Of a stretch of 64,000 bases of DNA, positions 8,464 to 16,505 are shown piece by piece (the first letter of the stretch is position 1; each line of letters opens with the position of its first letter). The DNA lies in assembly GCF_012641435.1 (NCBI RefSeq), contig NZ_JABAIJ010000006.1, positions 248,001-312,000 on the forward strand. The letters run 5' to 3'. The position numbers and the translations under genes are program-made. The DNA comes from Rhizobium sp. P38BS-XIX (lineage in GTDB: Bacteria; Pseudomonadota; Alphaproteobacteria; Rhizobiales; Rhizobiaceae). A model generated the notes under the pieces. The model had not been told where the DNA came from, made no database searches, and worked only from the letters and a program-made list of their open reading frames with translations.

Positions 8464-9747
8464 GGCGCTGAGCGCTTCGTTCTCGGCGATGTAATTGCGT
8501 GTCAGCGGGATGATATCGTTGCGCTTGCTCATCTGAATCTGGAAGACGACGAGATCCTCGTAGCGGAAAGCAGCCTCGGCGGTCGCGAGATAATATTCCC
8601 ACATGCGGCAGAAACGCTCGTCATAGAGTTTGGAGACATCGCCCCAGCGCGCCATGAAACGCTCTCTCCAATGTTCGAGCGTCTTCGCATAATGAAGCCG
8701 CAGCACCTCGACATCGGTCACCGCAAGCCCAGCCGCCTCGATCTGCGGAATGATTTCCGAAAGTGCCGGAATATAGCCGCCCGGGAAAATGTATTTGTCG
8801 AGCCACGGCGTCGTGAAGCCCGGCGTTGCAGAGCAGCCGATCGTGTGGAGCACCATGATGCCGTCATCCTCGAGCAGCTCAGCGCATTTGCGGAAGAAGG
8901 TGCCATAGGATGCCAGCCCGACATGCTCGAACATTCCGACGGAAACGATCCTGTCGAAACGGCCCGTCAGACTGCGATAATCCCTCAGTGCGAACTGCAC
9001 TTCCGCCGGCGTTCCGCCGACCTTTTCGGTGACGCGCCGGGTGGCATATTCATGCTGCTCCTCAGATAGGGTGACACCGAGCACATAACCGCCGGGCGCA
9101 TGCTCGGCCATATGCAATCCAAGACCACCCCAGCCGCAGCCGATGTCGAGAATGCTGTTGTTCGGCTCGATCAGCAGCTTGGCGGCAAGATGCCGTTTCT
9201 TGGCAAGCTGCGCATCCTCCAGCGATTGATCGGCATGCTCGAAATAGGCGCAGGAATATTGCCGGTCGGGATCGAGGAAAAGCTCGTAAAGCCGCCCATC
9301 CAGATCGTAATGATGCGCCACGTTCGTCTTCGAGCGCCCGGGCAGATTTCGATGGCGAAAGATCCGCAGCTTGGTCCTGGCCTGGTCGATCAGGCGGGCA
9401 ATCAGCGGATGCTTGCTGTTTTGCGCCTCGCGCAGCATCATGGCGACGAAATCGTAGAGCGTGCCACTCTCGACGATGAAACGGCCGTCCATATAGAGTT
9501 CGCCGAGTCGCATATCGGCATCGATGAGGAAAGCCCATTCGGCCCGGTCATCAGTGAAACGGACATGAACCGGCTCGCCGCTCCCATCGCCGAATGTCAA
9601 CACGCGGCCGCCGGCCGTCGTCACCGTCAGCGCACCGCGCGTCACGATGGACGATAGTGCGCGTTTCACACACCAATCCACCAGACCGGAGAAAACGGTG
9701 GCGCCCTTGCCCTTGAGGCGATCTTCAGCTTGCAGGTTGGACATCAT
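8404..9747 (-). CDS. Cyclopropane-fatty-acyl-phospholipid synthase family
   Basis: A 447-residue Cfa-like enzyme; such enzymes transfer the methyl group of SAM to an unsaturated acyl chain, forming cyclopropane or related methylated chains. The N-terminal lipid-binding part includes HVRFTDDRAEWAFLIDADM and GELYMDGRF. The SAM-binding motif SILDIGCGWGGLGLHMAE follows, then the catalytic region with VSVGMFEHVG and VLHTIG, equivalent to the Glu and His of E. coli Cfa. It is the last gene of the nine-gene operon: ATG 9747 overlaps the TGA of the upstream EamA gene (ATGA), with AAGGA as ribosome site. Its final 20 codons run antisense through the 3' end of the MipA-like gene. Context suggests the substrate is the operon's own lipid rather than bulk phospholipid; that is inference. 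Confidence 0.88.
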   Translation of the reverse strand: MMSNLQAEDRLKGKGATVFSGLVDWCVKRALSSIVTRGALTVTTAGGRVLTFGDGSGEPVHVRFTDDRAEWAFLIDADMRLGELYMDGRFIVESGTLYDFVAMMLREAQNSKHPLIARLIDQARTKLRIFRHRNLPGRSKTNVAHHYDLDGRLYELFLDPDRQYSCAYFEHADQSLEDAQLAKKRHLAAKLLIEPNNSILDIGCGWGGLGLHMAEHAPGGYVLGVTLSEEQHEYATRRVTEKVGGTPAEVQFALRDYRSLTGRFDRIVSVGMFEHVGLASYGTFFRKCAELLEDDGIMVLHTIGCSATPGFTTPWLDKYIFPGGYIPALSEIIPQIEAAGLAVTDVEVLRLHYAKTLEHWRERFMARWGDVSKLYDERFCRMWEYYLATAEAAFRYEDLVVFQIQMSKRNDIIPLTRNYIAENEALSASKVDVEGSVERKADNVLVG

Positions 9748-10169
9748 CGATCCTTGCCGGCGCCGGTGGGCAGCCCATCGCGTTTCGCGTCCCAATCGCC
9801 GCGATCTTCCGTTTCGACATTCGCGCCGGCAATCAGCCAGACGCCCAATAGAATGAGGCCGCTTCCCACCACCTGCAGAGCGACGACACGCTCGCCGAAA
9901 GCGAACCAGCCTGTCGCAATGATCAGCACATAGCTGATGCCCGAAAGCGGGAAAGCACGACTAAGATCGAGCTGTGCGAGCACATTCATCCAGATGAAGA
10001 AGCAGACGACCTCGACCGCGATCGCCGCCAGTATCCAGTAGGACGATACCGCCTGCCACAACCAGCCGTCGGAGCCGCCATCGCTCAGCTGCTCGGCGCC
10101 AAGCTTGATGAAGAACTGGAACAGGGTGTTGAGCACTGGCACGGCAAGCCAGGAAAAACGCATGGTCAT
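9744..10169 (-). CDS. Small EamA/SMR-type membrane protein (ArnF-like size)
   Basis: A 141-residue protein with four predicted helices: VPVLNTLFQFFIKLGA, a long segment around WILAAIAVEVVCFFIW, FPLSGISYVLIIATGWFAF and VVGSGLILLGVWLIAG. A charged tail of about 25 residues follows. The central FPLSGISYVLI element corresponds to the YPxLSLxYV stretch of the ArnE/ArnF subunits, which flip undecaprenyl-phosphate-aminoarabinose. Such small EamA units work as dimers, and a second one (12972-13325) is encoded in the same operon. Likely role: half of a heterodimeric lipid or amine translocator. It is joined to both neighbours by 4-base ATGA overlaps. Confidence 0.75.
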   Translation of the reverse strand: MTMRFSWLAVPVLNTLFQFFIKLGAEQLSDGGSDGWLWQAVSSYWILAAIAVEVVCFFIWMNVLAQLDLSRAFPLSGISYVLIIATGWFAFGERVVALQVVGSGLILLGVWLIAGANVETEDRGDWDAKRDGLPTGAGKDR

Positions 10170-11317
10170 CAGGCATCTGCCTCATCGGTCGAGAACAACG
10201 GCGACACGAGACGCAGCAGTTTCTGAAGGAAAGGGTTGCGATGGCGGAAATACATCGCATTGGCGGTCAGCTGGCTGCCGAGGCGCACCTTGTTTTCGTA
10301 GTAGGCCTGGCCGCTCTGGTAACGGCGGATGCCGTGATCGAGGCAATAACGCAGATTGGTAAACCAGCTGAGAAAGTAAAGATTGTAGGGTCGCCCCTTC
10401 TCGCCTTCCATGCAGAAGAACTTGTCGATGGCGATCCGGTCGTCGTGGACGATCAGGTTGGCGGCCAGCAGCTTGTCTTCCACGAAGTAGAAGGCGCAGT
10501 AGCAACGGCCGCTCATACGGGTAAGAATGCCGTCGAAATATTCCGGCGTCAGCTCTTCGAACTGCCAGTCGCTACGGTTGCGCGTATCGTGATAGAGCGC
10601 CATGACCTCCGGCAGGAACTCCCCGAAATCCGTGCGGATTTCGACCTTGACCTGCTCGAAAGACTTCAGCTTGCGGCGCATGTCCTTGCGGGTGCCGGAC
10701 GAAAGCTTGGCGAGGTATTCGTCGATCGTCTTGAAATCGATATCGAGCCAGGCCGTTGGAAGTCCGCCGATCGAGGCATAGCCACGCTCGGAAAGCGGCG
10801 CGCCAAATTCTGCCGAAACCTGTTCCGGAATGTCCTTCAGCCCGATCAGCGAGCAACGCTCGGTCGCGGCGAATTGCTCGAAGAAGGACAGGAGCTCCGT
10901 AAACAGGACGCTGCGGCGTTCCTTGGGCACGTCCGGGTGAAAACCGATGGCGCCGGTCTCCGTGCAAGGCGACCCCAGGCAGGCAAGGCGCAGCTTCAGG
11001 AAATTTGGGAAGTAACCCTGTACCCGGCGCACGGACCTGCGCAACAACCCTTCCTCCAGCGTCGTATCCAGCGCATAGAGGCAAATGAAGGCCGGCATAG
11101 CCGCGCTGATGCGCCCATTTTCGACGATGGTGACATAACGCCACTCGAAACCTTCGATCCCGGCCTCCTCGATAGCGAGCAGGCAATCGTAATCTTCGAC
11201 CTGATCCTGGAAGCAGGCGTTCCACGCATCGCGACCGATCGCGCGGATGCTGAAATGAACTTCCGCCTTGGCGCTTTCCACCGGGTTCGGCACGAGCTTA
11301 AGCAGCGGCTGCGACAT
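10169..11317 (-). CDS. GNAT/FemAB-like N-acyltransferase (COG3146/BioF2-like)
   Basis: A 382-residue protein of the predicted N-acyltransferase group (COG3146/DUF482 or BioF2-like GNAT fold). Family-type stretches include SSGTRKDMRRKLKSFEQVKV, the aromatic RNRSDWQFEEL region, and the C-terminal YQSGQAYYENKVRLGS with MYFRHRNPFLQKL. No signal peptide or membrane helix is evident. Relatives transfer acyl or aminoacyl groups to amines. In this operon it is the best candidate for joining a fatty acyl chain to the amine made by the aminotransferase and ureohydrolase-like proteins; this is inference. Start ATG 11317 follows a GAGG ribosome site and overlaps the upstream hydrolase by 20 bases. Confidence 0.7.
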   Translation of the reverse strand: MSQPLLKLVPNPVESAKAEVHFSIRAIGRDAWNACFQDQVEDYDCLLAIEEAGIEGFEWRYVTIVENGRISAAMPAFICLYALDTTLEEGLLRRSVRRVQGYFPNFLKLRLACLGSPCTETGAIGFHPDVPKERRSVLFTELLSFFEQFAATERCSLIGLKDIPEQVSAEFGAPLSERGYASIGGLPTAWLDIDFKTIDEYLAKLSSGTRKDMRRKLKSFEQVKVEIRTDFGEFLPEVMALYHDTRNRSDWQFEELTPEYFDGILTRMSGRCYCAFYFVEDKLLAANLIVHDDRIAIDKFFCMEGEKGRPYNLYFLSWFTNLRYCLDHGIRRYQSGQAYYENKVRLGSQLTANAMYFRHRNPFLQKLLRLVSPLFSTDEADA

Positions 11318-12113
11318 GACGCGCCTCGAAGAAATCTGCGGTATAATCAGCCACCTGGCGATGTTGTCGATCCACATGGATCATGTGATAGCTGTCCTTG
11401 ATCCATTTCAGCTCATGCGGGCTGCCGATGTGATCGGAAATATAGCGGGCGTGCTTGGGGCTGCTGAGATCGTCGTCCTCGGCATGCAGGATCAGCGTCG
11501 GCGTCTGCATATCCGGCAGCTTGCCGCGAAGCGTCTTGCCGAGGCGGTGCATCTCGACCAGACCCTTGCCGGGGAATTTTTCCAGCACGCCTTCCGTCAC
11601 CATGCCTTCGATCAGGCGGCGCATCCGCTCGTCCTTGATGCCGAGCGAGGAGGTTTCGCTGAAACTCAGGCGGTCGAGGAACGGAACGCGGGAGAGCCAG
11701 CCGATCTGCGATGCCAGCAACGGATAGTAGAAAGGAACATCCCAGCCGTCATAGCTGAAGCAGGGCGAATAGATGGCAACCGCACTGATGGCTCGCGGCT
11801 GCTTCTCGGCTGCGAGCATGGCAAGCTTGCCGCCCACACAAATGCCGGCTGCAAAGACTTCCTGCGTTCTCGATGCGAGCAGAGCTGAGGCTTCAACCAC
11901 ACTTTCGAGCCAGTCTTCCCAGCGGGAGCCGCGCAAGGTTTTGACATCGACGCCATGGCCGGCCAGCAACGGCGCGTAGATGCTGTAACCCCTGCGATGA
12001 AGGTGCCGAGCAACGAGCTTCATTTCGGCCGGCGCCCCCGTCAGTCCGTGGACCAACAGGACGCCCTTGCCGTTCGAGCCTTCCATATAGAAGCTCAGTT
12101 CATCAGCTTTCAT
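11298..12113 (-). CDS. Alpha/beta hydrolase with Cys at the nucleophile elbow
   Basis: A 271-residue single-domain alpha/beta hydrolase resembling carboxylesterase/monoglyceride-lipase proteins: VLLVHGLTGAPAEM (oxyanion region), YAPLLAGHG, LHAEDDD (acid) and DSYHMIHVDR (His). The nucleophile elbow is GICVGG with Cys92 where these lipases have Ser. A Cys elbow of the form G-x-C-x-G-G is known in dienelactone hydrolase, so the residue may still be catalytic or suit thioester chemistry. ATG 12113 with GGAGC upstream is preferred over 12155. It overlaps the desaturase gene upstream and the acyltransferase gene downstream, placing it firmly in the operon. Confidence 0.82.
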   Translation of the reverse strand: MKADELSFYMEGSNGKGVLLVHGLTGAPAEMKLVARHLHRRGYSIYAPLLAGHGVDVKTLRGSRWEDWLESVVEASALLASRTQEVFAAGICVGGKLAMLAAEKQPRAISAVAIYSPCFSYDGWDVPFYYPLLASQIGWLSRVPFLDRLSFSETSSLGIKDERMRRLIEGMVTEGVLEKFPGKGLVEMHRLGKTLRGKLPDMQTPTLILHAEDDDLSSPKHARYISDHIGSPHELKWIKDSYHMIHVDRQHRQVADYTADFFEARHVAAAA

Positions 12114-12975
12114 GAGACAGCTCCGACTGCCGGTTTTCCTTGGCCATGAAGCCAAGTGCGTGGCAGGTGCTGATCACATGCGTGCCGTTCTTTTCCTGCT
12201 CGTCCTTGATCTGCTCGTGCAGGGTGCGCAGCTTCGTCCAGTGCGTCCGCGGCCGATAGTGATGCTCGGCATGATAGCCATTGCCGAACCAGAGCCAGTT
12301 ATAGAACGACTTGTGGCTGGAAACGCCCCAGGCGATCGGCTCATCCGGATCGCCGTGCAGGTGCTCGTAATAGCCGTTCAGCGACGACAGGCAGTTGCCG
12401 AGATAATAGAACGGCACGAAGAACAGAACCGCCTTCCAGTCATAGATCAGCGCAAGCGCCGCCAGGCCAAGGAAGAAGAACAGCTCGAACCGCCCCCAGG
12501 CCGCATCGAACGGGCGGTTGCGGGAAATCGCCTTGTGAATGTCGCCGATGCTGTCGCGAAAGAAGCTCATGAACGTGTAGGACCACACGTTCTCAGGCTG
12601 GCCGTCATGGCCGTGACGATAGATCGACAACAGGTCGATCGTATCGCCCTTTTCATCCGGCCGGTCGCTGTTGCCGGAATGATGGCGCATATGCACCCAG
12701 TGATAATAGGTTTGCGAAAAACCGATCGCGACGGATTCCAGCAGGCTGAAACCGTAGTTCATCCAACGCGGCTTGAAATAGGGCGTGTGAATGAAATTGT
12801 GCGAGATGCTGTTGATGTTCCAGGAGATCGACACGGCATAAAGGCAGCCGAGGATCACGGAAAGCCATAACGGGCGGCTTTCGAAGCCGACGATCAGATA
12901 GACATCGAATGCGAGATGTGCGACGGCAGCCAGAACCGGCGCCACATCCCATCTGGTGTGCGCAAAGATTTTCAT
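12103..12975 (-). CDS. Fatty acid desaturase (membrane di-iron)
   Basis: A 290-residue membrane enzyme with the three histidine boxes of the desaturase/hydroxylase superfamily: HNFIH (59-63), HMRHH (95-99) and HAEHH (235-239), interspersed with about four to five membrane helices. These His residues hold the di-iron centre that inserts a double bond or a hydroxyl group into an acyl or other lipid chain. It is translationally coupled to the small EamA gene upstream (ATGA at 12972-12975). Together with the cyclopropane synthase in the same operon it suggests two-step modification of one chain: desaturation, then methyl bridging. Substrate and regiospecificity are unknown. Confidence 0.88.
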   Translation of the reverse strand: MKIFAHTRWDVAPVLAAVAHLAFDVYLIVGFESRPLWLSVILGCLYAVSISWNINSISHNFIHTPYFKPRWMNYGFSLLESVAIGFSQTYYHWVHMRHHSGNSDRPDEKGDTIDLLSIYRHGHDGQPENVWSYTFMSFFRDSIGDIHKAISRNRPFDAAWGRFELFFFLGLAALALIYDWKAVLFFVPFYYLGNCLSSLNGYYEHLHGDPDEPIAWGVSSHKSFYNWLWFGNGYHAEHHYRPRTHWTKLRTLHEQIKDEQEKNGTHVISTCHALGFMAKENRQSELSHES

Positions 12976-13325
12976 AGTCCGGTAACTCCCACACAGGCCA
13001 CGCCGGCGGTCACGAGGAACACGCCCGTCGCATGACGTAGGTTGATGTTTTCCTTGAAGATCACGGCGCCCGCGAACACGATGACGACATAGCTGAGCGC
13101 CATAAGAGGAAAGGCGATGGTGAGCGGGACGTGTTCGAGAACAGCCGTCCAGGCAAAGAGTTCTATCGCCCAGAAAAATATGCCGATCCAGGTCACAGGC
13201 TTTGCCAGTGCTGAAAGCAAGGCATCCTCACTGGCCGTCTGCTTGAAGCAGACTTCGCGGGCAGTCTCTGCAAGAATGCAGAAGAGGATGAGCCCGAGCA
13301 TGGGCAAGGTCAGCGTACCAGTCAT
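12972..13325 (-). CDS. Small EamA/SMR-type membrane protein (ArnE-like)
   Basis: A 117-residue four-helix protein. Its pattern follows ArnE closely: CFKQTA after helix 1, WIGIFFWAIELFAWTAVLEH in helix 2, VPLTIAFPLMALSYVVIVF in helix 3, then a short charged loop (KENINLRH) and a final GVFLVTAGVACVGV helix. ArnE pairs with ArnF to move a lipid-linked amino sugar across the inner membrane. With the second small EamA protein in this operon it probably forms an analogous heterodimer. It overlaps the ureohydrolase-like gene upstream and the desaturase gene downstream by 4 bases each. Confidence 0.78.
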   Translation of the reverse strand: MTGTLTLPMLGLILFCILAETAREVCFKQTASEDALLSALAKPVTWIGIFFWAIELFAWTAVLEHVPLTIAFPLMALSYVVIVFAGAVIFKENINLRHATGVFLVTAGVACVGVTGL

Positions 13326-14275
13326 TGCATATACTCCGCCAGCACTTCAAGCAGCGCGTGATTGGCCGCGCTGTTGATGTTTCTGGTCGTCTCGGCACCT
13401 TGGCGAAGGCGCGGCTGATCAATGAGGATTTCGGCTCGCTTCATGAGCTTGGTCCGCAGGTTGCCAGCATAGCTCGGGGTCGAATAATCCCCGATGACAT
13501 CGGCGCCGATAATGCGGTGACGGCTGCCGATTTCGCTGATGAGAGCGAGCAGATAGGGAAGCCGCATGCGGCCCTGGTCCCAATTCGTCACCGCGTCGTC
13601 CGCGGCCAGCACATCCTTGTCGATCGTGACATAGACGGCTTCGGTGCGAATGCGGCTGAGCATCCTGTCGATGAAATTCTCTTCACCGATTTCCGAAATC
13701 GAATTCCAGTGCAGCGCGCCCCGTTCCTGCCGATAGCTCGCGCCATTGCCATAATCGGCGAGGACCTTGCTGGGCGGATGCTCGTAGGGATAAAGCTCCA
13801 GCTTTCCCTCGCCGAGCCAATGAAGGTTCGCACCCTTGCGCTCAGGGCTGCGCAGATCGTTGCTGCAGACGCCGATCGTGATGACCTTCTGGATATTGGA
13901 GTTGCCAAGGGCGCTGTTTACCCACGAGCCGCAATGCATGCCGCCGTCGAAGGTGACCCAATCCGGGTGGTTGTCGAAATGGATGAGCGTGGCGGGACCG
14001 GGATTGCGTTCCAGCGCACCTTCGAGAAGCAATGCCGTGATATGATGGAAGTCGCCGGAACCCATGAAGCAGAGCTGCGGATCCTTGCCGGTCGCAGGTG
14101 TATTCTTGACGATTTCGCGGCTGAGATTGGCAAGGGCGTTCTGCTTGCCCCAAAGCCGGACCTCACGCCCCGCATCCTTGTCGAAATACTGGTGCGCGCC
14201 GGCGAACTTGCAGGCGCGCACGAAATCCGGCTGCAACTCCAGCGCATCATCGAGATGAAGAAGCAGGAGTTGCAC
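13322..14275 (-). CDS. Arginase/ureohydrolase superfamily protein, atypical
   Basis: A 317-residue ureohydrolase-fold protein. The metal ligands look intact: GSGDFHH (74-78 region, normally GGDHS), DNHPD (101-105, normally DAHxD) and TIDKD (218-221 region, normally SxDxD). The loops around them differ from arginase, agmatinase and formimidoylglutamase; for example the SxDxDxxDPxxAPG motif continues as VLAADDAVTNWDQG. It may hydrolyse a guanidino compound or have an altered substrate such as an acyl-amine. The start ATG 14275 lies only 4 bases after the aminotransferase stop, and its end overlaps the ArnE-like gene (ATGA). Confidence 0.75.
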   Translation of the reverse strand: MQLLLLHLDDALELQPDFVRACKFAGAHQYFDKDAGREVRLWGKQNALANLSREIVKNTPATGKDPQLCFMGSGDFHHITALLLEGALERNPGPATLIHFDNHPDWVTFDGGMHCGSWVNSALGNSNIQKVITIGVCSNDLRSPERKGANLHWLGEGKLELYPYEHPPSKVLADYGNGASYRQERGALHWNSISEIGEENFIDRMLSRIRTEAVYVTIDKDVLAADDAVTNWDQGRMRLPYLLALISEIGSRHRIIGADVIGDYSTPSYAGNLRTKLMKRAEILIDQPRLRQGAETTRNINSAANHALLEVLAEYMQ

Positions 14276-14279
14276 AGGC

Positions 14280-15698
14280 TTATCTCCGGGCAGCGCGCGT
14301 CAGAAGCTGATCGAGCAGCGCGAGCGCCAGATCGATCTCTTCATGCGTGATGAGCAGGTTCGGCGCGAAGGTGATGACGTTCTTGTGGTAGCCGCCGACG
14401 TCGAGCACGAGACCGTAGGTCTTGGCGCCGACCTGCATGTCGCCCTTCATGCCTTCGTCGCACATCCAGTCCATCGTCGCCTTGTCGGGCGTGTAGCTGT
14501 CGTCCTTGCAGATTTCCATGCGGAGCGCGAGGCCGAGGCCATCGACTTCGCCGACGATGGCATGGCGCTTCTGCAGCTGCTTCAGACCGTCGAGGAAATA
14601 GGCGCCCTTGGTCATGATCCCGGCGCCGAAATCTTCTTCCTCGAGCATCTTCATCGCTTCGAGAGCGACGGCGGTGCCCATCGGGTTGCTGGCGAAGGTC
14701 GAGTGCGTGGAGCCGGGCGGGAAGACGGTCGGATTAATCATTTCTTCCTTGGCCCAGACGCCGGAAAGCGGGTTGAGACCGTTGGTGATCGCCTTGCCGA
14801 AGATCAGAGCATCCGGCGAAACGCCGAAGTGCTCGATCGACCAGAGCTTGCCGGTGCGGTAGACGCCCATCTGGATTTCGTCGACGACGAGCAGGATGCC
14901 GTGATCATCGAGAACCTTCTTCAGTTCGACGAAGAAGTTCATCGGCGGAATGACATAGCCGCCCGTGCCCTGGATCGGCTCGATGTAGAAGGCGGCATAT
15001 TCGGACTTGCCGGCCTTCGGATCCCAAACGCCGTTATATTCGCTCTCGAACAGGCGTGCGAACTTCTGGACGCAATAATGTCCGTATTCTTCCTTCGACA
15101 TGCCCTTCGGGCCGCGGAAGTAATAGGGGAACTCGACGAACTGGGCGCGATCGCCGAAATGGCCGTAGCGACGGCGATAACGATAGCTCGAGGTGATGGC
15201 AGACGCGCCGAGCGTGCGGCCGTGATAACCGCCTTCGAAGGCGAACATCAGGCTCTTGCCACCGGTATAGTTACGCACCAGCTTCAGCGAATCTTCCACG
15301 GCCTGCGAGCCGCCGACGTTGAAGTGGACGCGGCCCTTGTGACCGAACTTGCGCTCGGCATCCTGGGCGATCATCGCGGCAAGCTCCACCTTTTCACGGT
15401 GCAGATACTGCGAGGCAACCTGCGGGAGACGGTCGAGCTGGCGATGCGCAGCTTCGTTCAGGCGCTCGTTGCGATAGCCGAAATTGACGGCGGAGTACCA
15501 CATCTGCAGATCGAGAAACGGCGTGCCGGTCCGATCGTAGACGAAGGATCCCTCGCATTCCTCGAAGAATTTCGGCTTGTCCGTATAGTGAACCGTATCG
15601 CCGTGGGAGCAATAGAGCTCCTCAAGGGCGCGCAATTCTTCTTCGGAGCGGACGGACTCGGTCTCGCCGCTGAAGGCTTCGGCTACATTCGTTTTCAT
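14280..15698 (-). CDS. Class III PLP-dependent aminotransferase
   Basis: A 472-residue fold-type I class III (omega) aminotransferase. Seen: GGSQAVEDSLKL (phosphate-binding loop, 129-140), GGYHGRTLGA (156-165), VVDEIQMGVYRTGK with Asp273 contacting the pyridine nitrogen, and the PLP lysine Lys302 in FGKAITNGLNP. This group uses omega-amines such as putrescine, ornithine, diaminobutyrate or acetylornithine; the exact substrate cannot be read. It is the second gene of the operon, 20 bases after the HAD phosphatase, and probably supplies or consumes the amine head-group precursor (inference). Confidence 0.85.
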   Translation of the reverse strand: MKTNVAEAFSGETESVRSEEELRALEELYCSHGDTVHYTDKPKFFEECEGSFVYDRTGTPFLDLQMWYSAVNFGYRNERLNEAAHRQLDRLPQVASQYLHREKVELAAMIAQDAERKFGHKGRVHFNVGGSQAVEDSLKLVRNYTGGKSLMFAFEGGYHGRTLGASAITSSYRYRRRYGHFGDRAQFVEFPYYFRGPKGMSKEEYGHYCVQKFARLFESEYNGVWDPKAGKSEYAAFYIEPIQGTGGYVIPPMNFFVELKKVLDDHGILLVVDEIQMGVYRTGKLWSIEHFGVSPDALIFGKAITNGLNPLSGVWAKEEMINPTVFPPGSTHSTFASNPMGTAVALEAMKMLEEEDFGAGIMTKGAYFLDGLKQLQKRHAIVGEVDGLGLALRMEICKDDSYTPDKATMDWMCDEGMKGDMQVGAKTYGLVLDVGGYHKNVITFAPNLLITHEEIDLALALLDQLLTRAARR

Positions 15699-15718
15699 TC
15701 AATGCCTCTTGGTCTGGT

Positions 15719-16402
15719 TCACGCCGTCTTGACTTGCGGCAGTGCACGGGAGCGTCGCTCGACGCTCGGGAGAACGGCTTCCATCTTGGGAAGCAGATCG
15801 GAAAAATCGTCGAAGCCGACATAGGGAATGCCGTTTTCTTCGCAGTAATCGACGAGCTTCGCCTTTGCGAAGACGAGGTCGACCTTGTCGGACACGCAGA
15901 AATCGCTGCGACCGTCGCCGATGTAGACCCGCAGGTCATTGTTATCGACGACGCGGCACTTGCAGACGCCGGCACCGGACAGGCAGCCCGTTGCGGCGAA
16001 GGGCGGAAACAGCGAATAGGATTCGCGCCCCTGAGTGACGCTGCACGTCAGCACATTGGCGATGATCGGCAGGCTATCGATTCCATGCCGCGCCAGGATG
16101 CGGCGAATGAAATGATCGACGCCATCGCTGACGATCGTGACGGGCAGGTCGTTGCGGCGGCAATAGGACAGAAAGCCGGCAAAACCCTTATCGATCGCCA
16201 GCGTATCGAGAAACTGGTCGAGTTCGACCCTCGTCGCCTGGATGAGAGCGATCTGACGACGCATGCATTCGCCGGAGCCGATCTGCCCCTGCTTCCACAA
16301 GCGTTCGATATCTTCCCACTCGGAACCGGCGAAACGGGTCAACACCATATCCGTCGCGTCTTCGATGGATATGGTTCCATCAAAATCGCAAAACACCTGC
16401 AT
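15719..16402 (-). CDS. HAD-IB phosphatase, MtnX/SerB-like
   Basis: A 227-residue HAD-superfamily phosphatase. Motif I is CDFDGTIS (nucleophile Asp6 and Asp8), motif II is TIVSDG, and the late acidic motif is YIGDGRSD. The insertion with GVCKCRVV carries a Cys pair. Best overall resemblance is to MtnX-like phosphatases of the HAD-IB group, which dephosphorylate small phosphomonoesters (methylthioribulose derivatives, phosphoserine). No methionine-salvage genes are nearby, so a role in the adjacent aminotransferase pathway is more likely. It is the first gene of the operon, with AAAGGG upstream of ATG 16402 and a candidate response-regulator site in the 104-base leader. Confidence 0.8.
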   Translation of the reverse strand: MQVFCDFDGTISIEDATDMVLTRFAGSEWEDIERLWKQGQIGSGECMRRQIALIQATRVELDQFLDTLAIDKGFAGFLSYCRRNDLPVTIVSDGVDHFIRRILARHGIDSLPIIANVLTCSVTQGRESYSLFPPFAATGCLSGAGVCKCRVVDNNDLRVYIGDGRSDFCVSDKVDLVFAKAKLVDYCEENGIPYVGFDDFSDLLPKMEAVLPSVERRSRALPQVKTA

Positions 16403-16466
16403 GAATTACCCTTTCGCCTTGTCTAAGGCTGCGTTTAACAACCTCGGATGAGCCGGGCATGAGGGC

Positions 16467-16485
16467 AAAATGAAGTGAAAATGAA
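16467..16485 (-). promoter_or_regulatory. Tandem repeat, candidate OmpR-type regulator site
   Basis: Two perfect copies of AAAATGAA (16467-16474 and 16478-16485) are spaced 11 bp start to start; on the coding strand of the operon they read TTCATTTT-CAC-TTCATTTT. OmpR/PmrA-class regulators bind direct repeats with this one-turn spacing. The site lies 65-83 bases before the HAD phosphatase start, between it and the sensor-kinase gene, and no clear -35 box is visible downstream, as expected for an activated promoter. Binding by the adjacent regulator is inferred. Confidence 0.5.
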
Positions 16486-16505
16486 AAACGACGCGGCGTT
16501 GATTT

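Noticed and set aside
14343..15824. 493-codon plus-strand frame opposite the class III aminotransferase
   Set aside because: The opposite strand has all PLP-binding motifs in order. The plus-strand product is rich in Asp, His and Leu without motifs.
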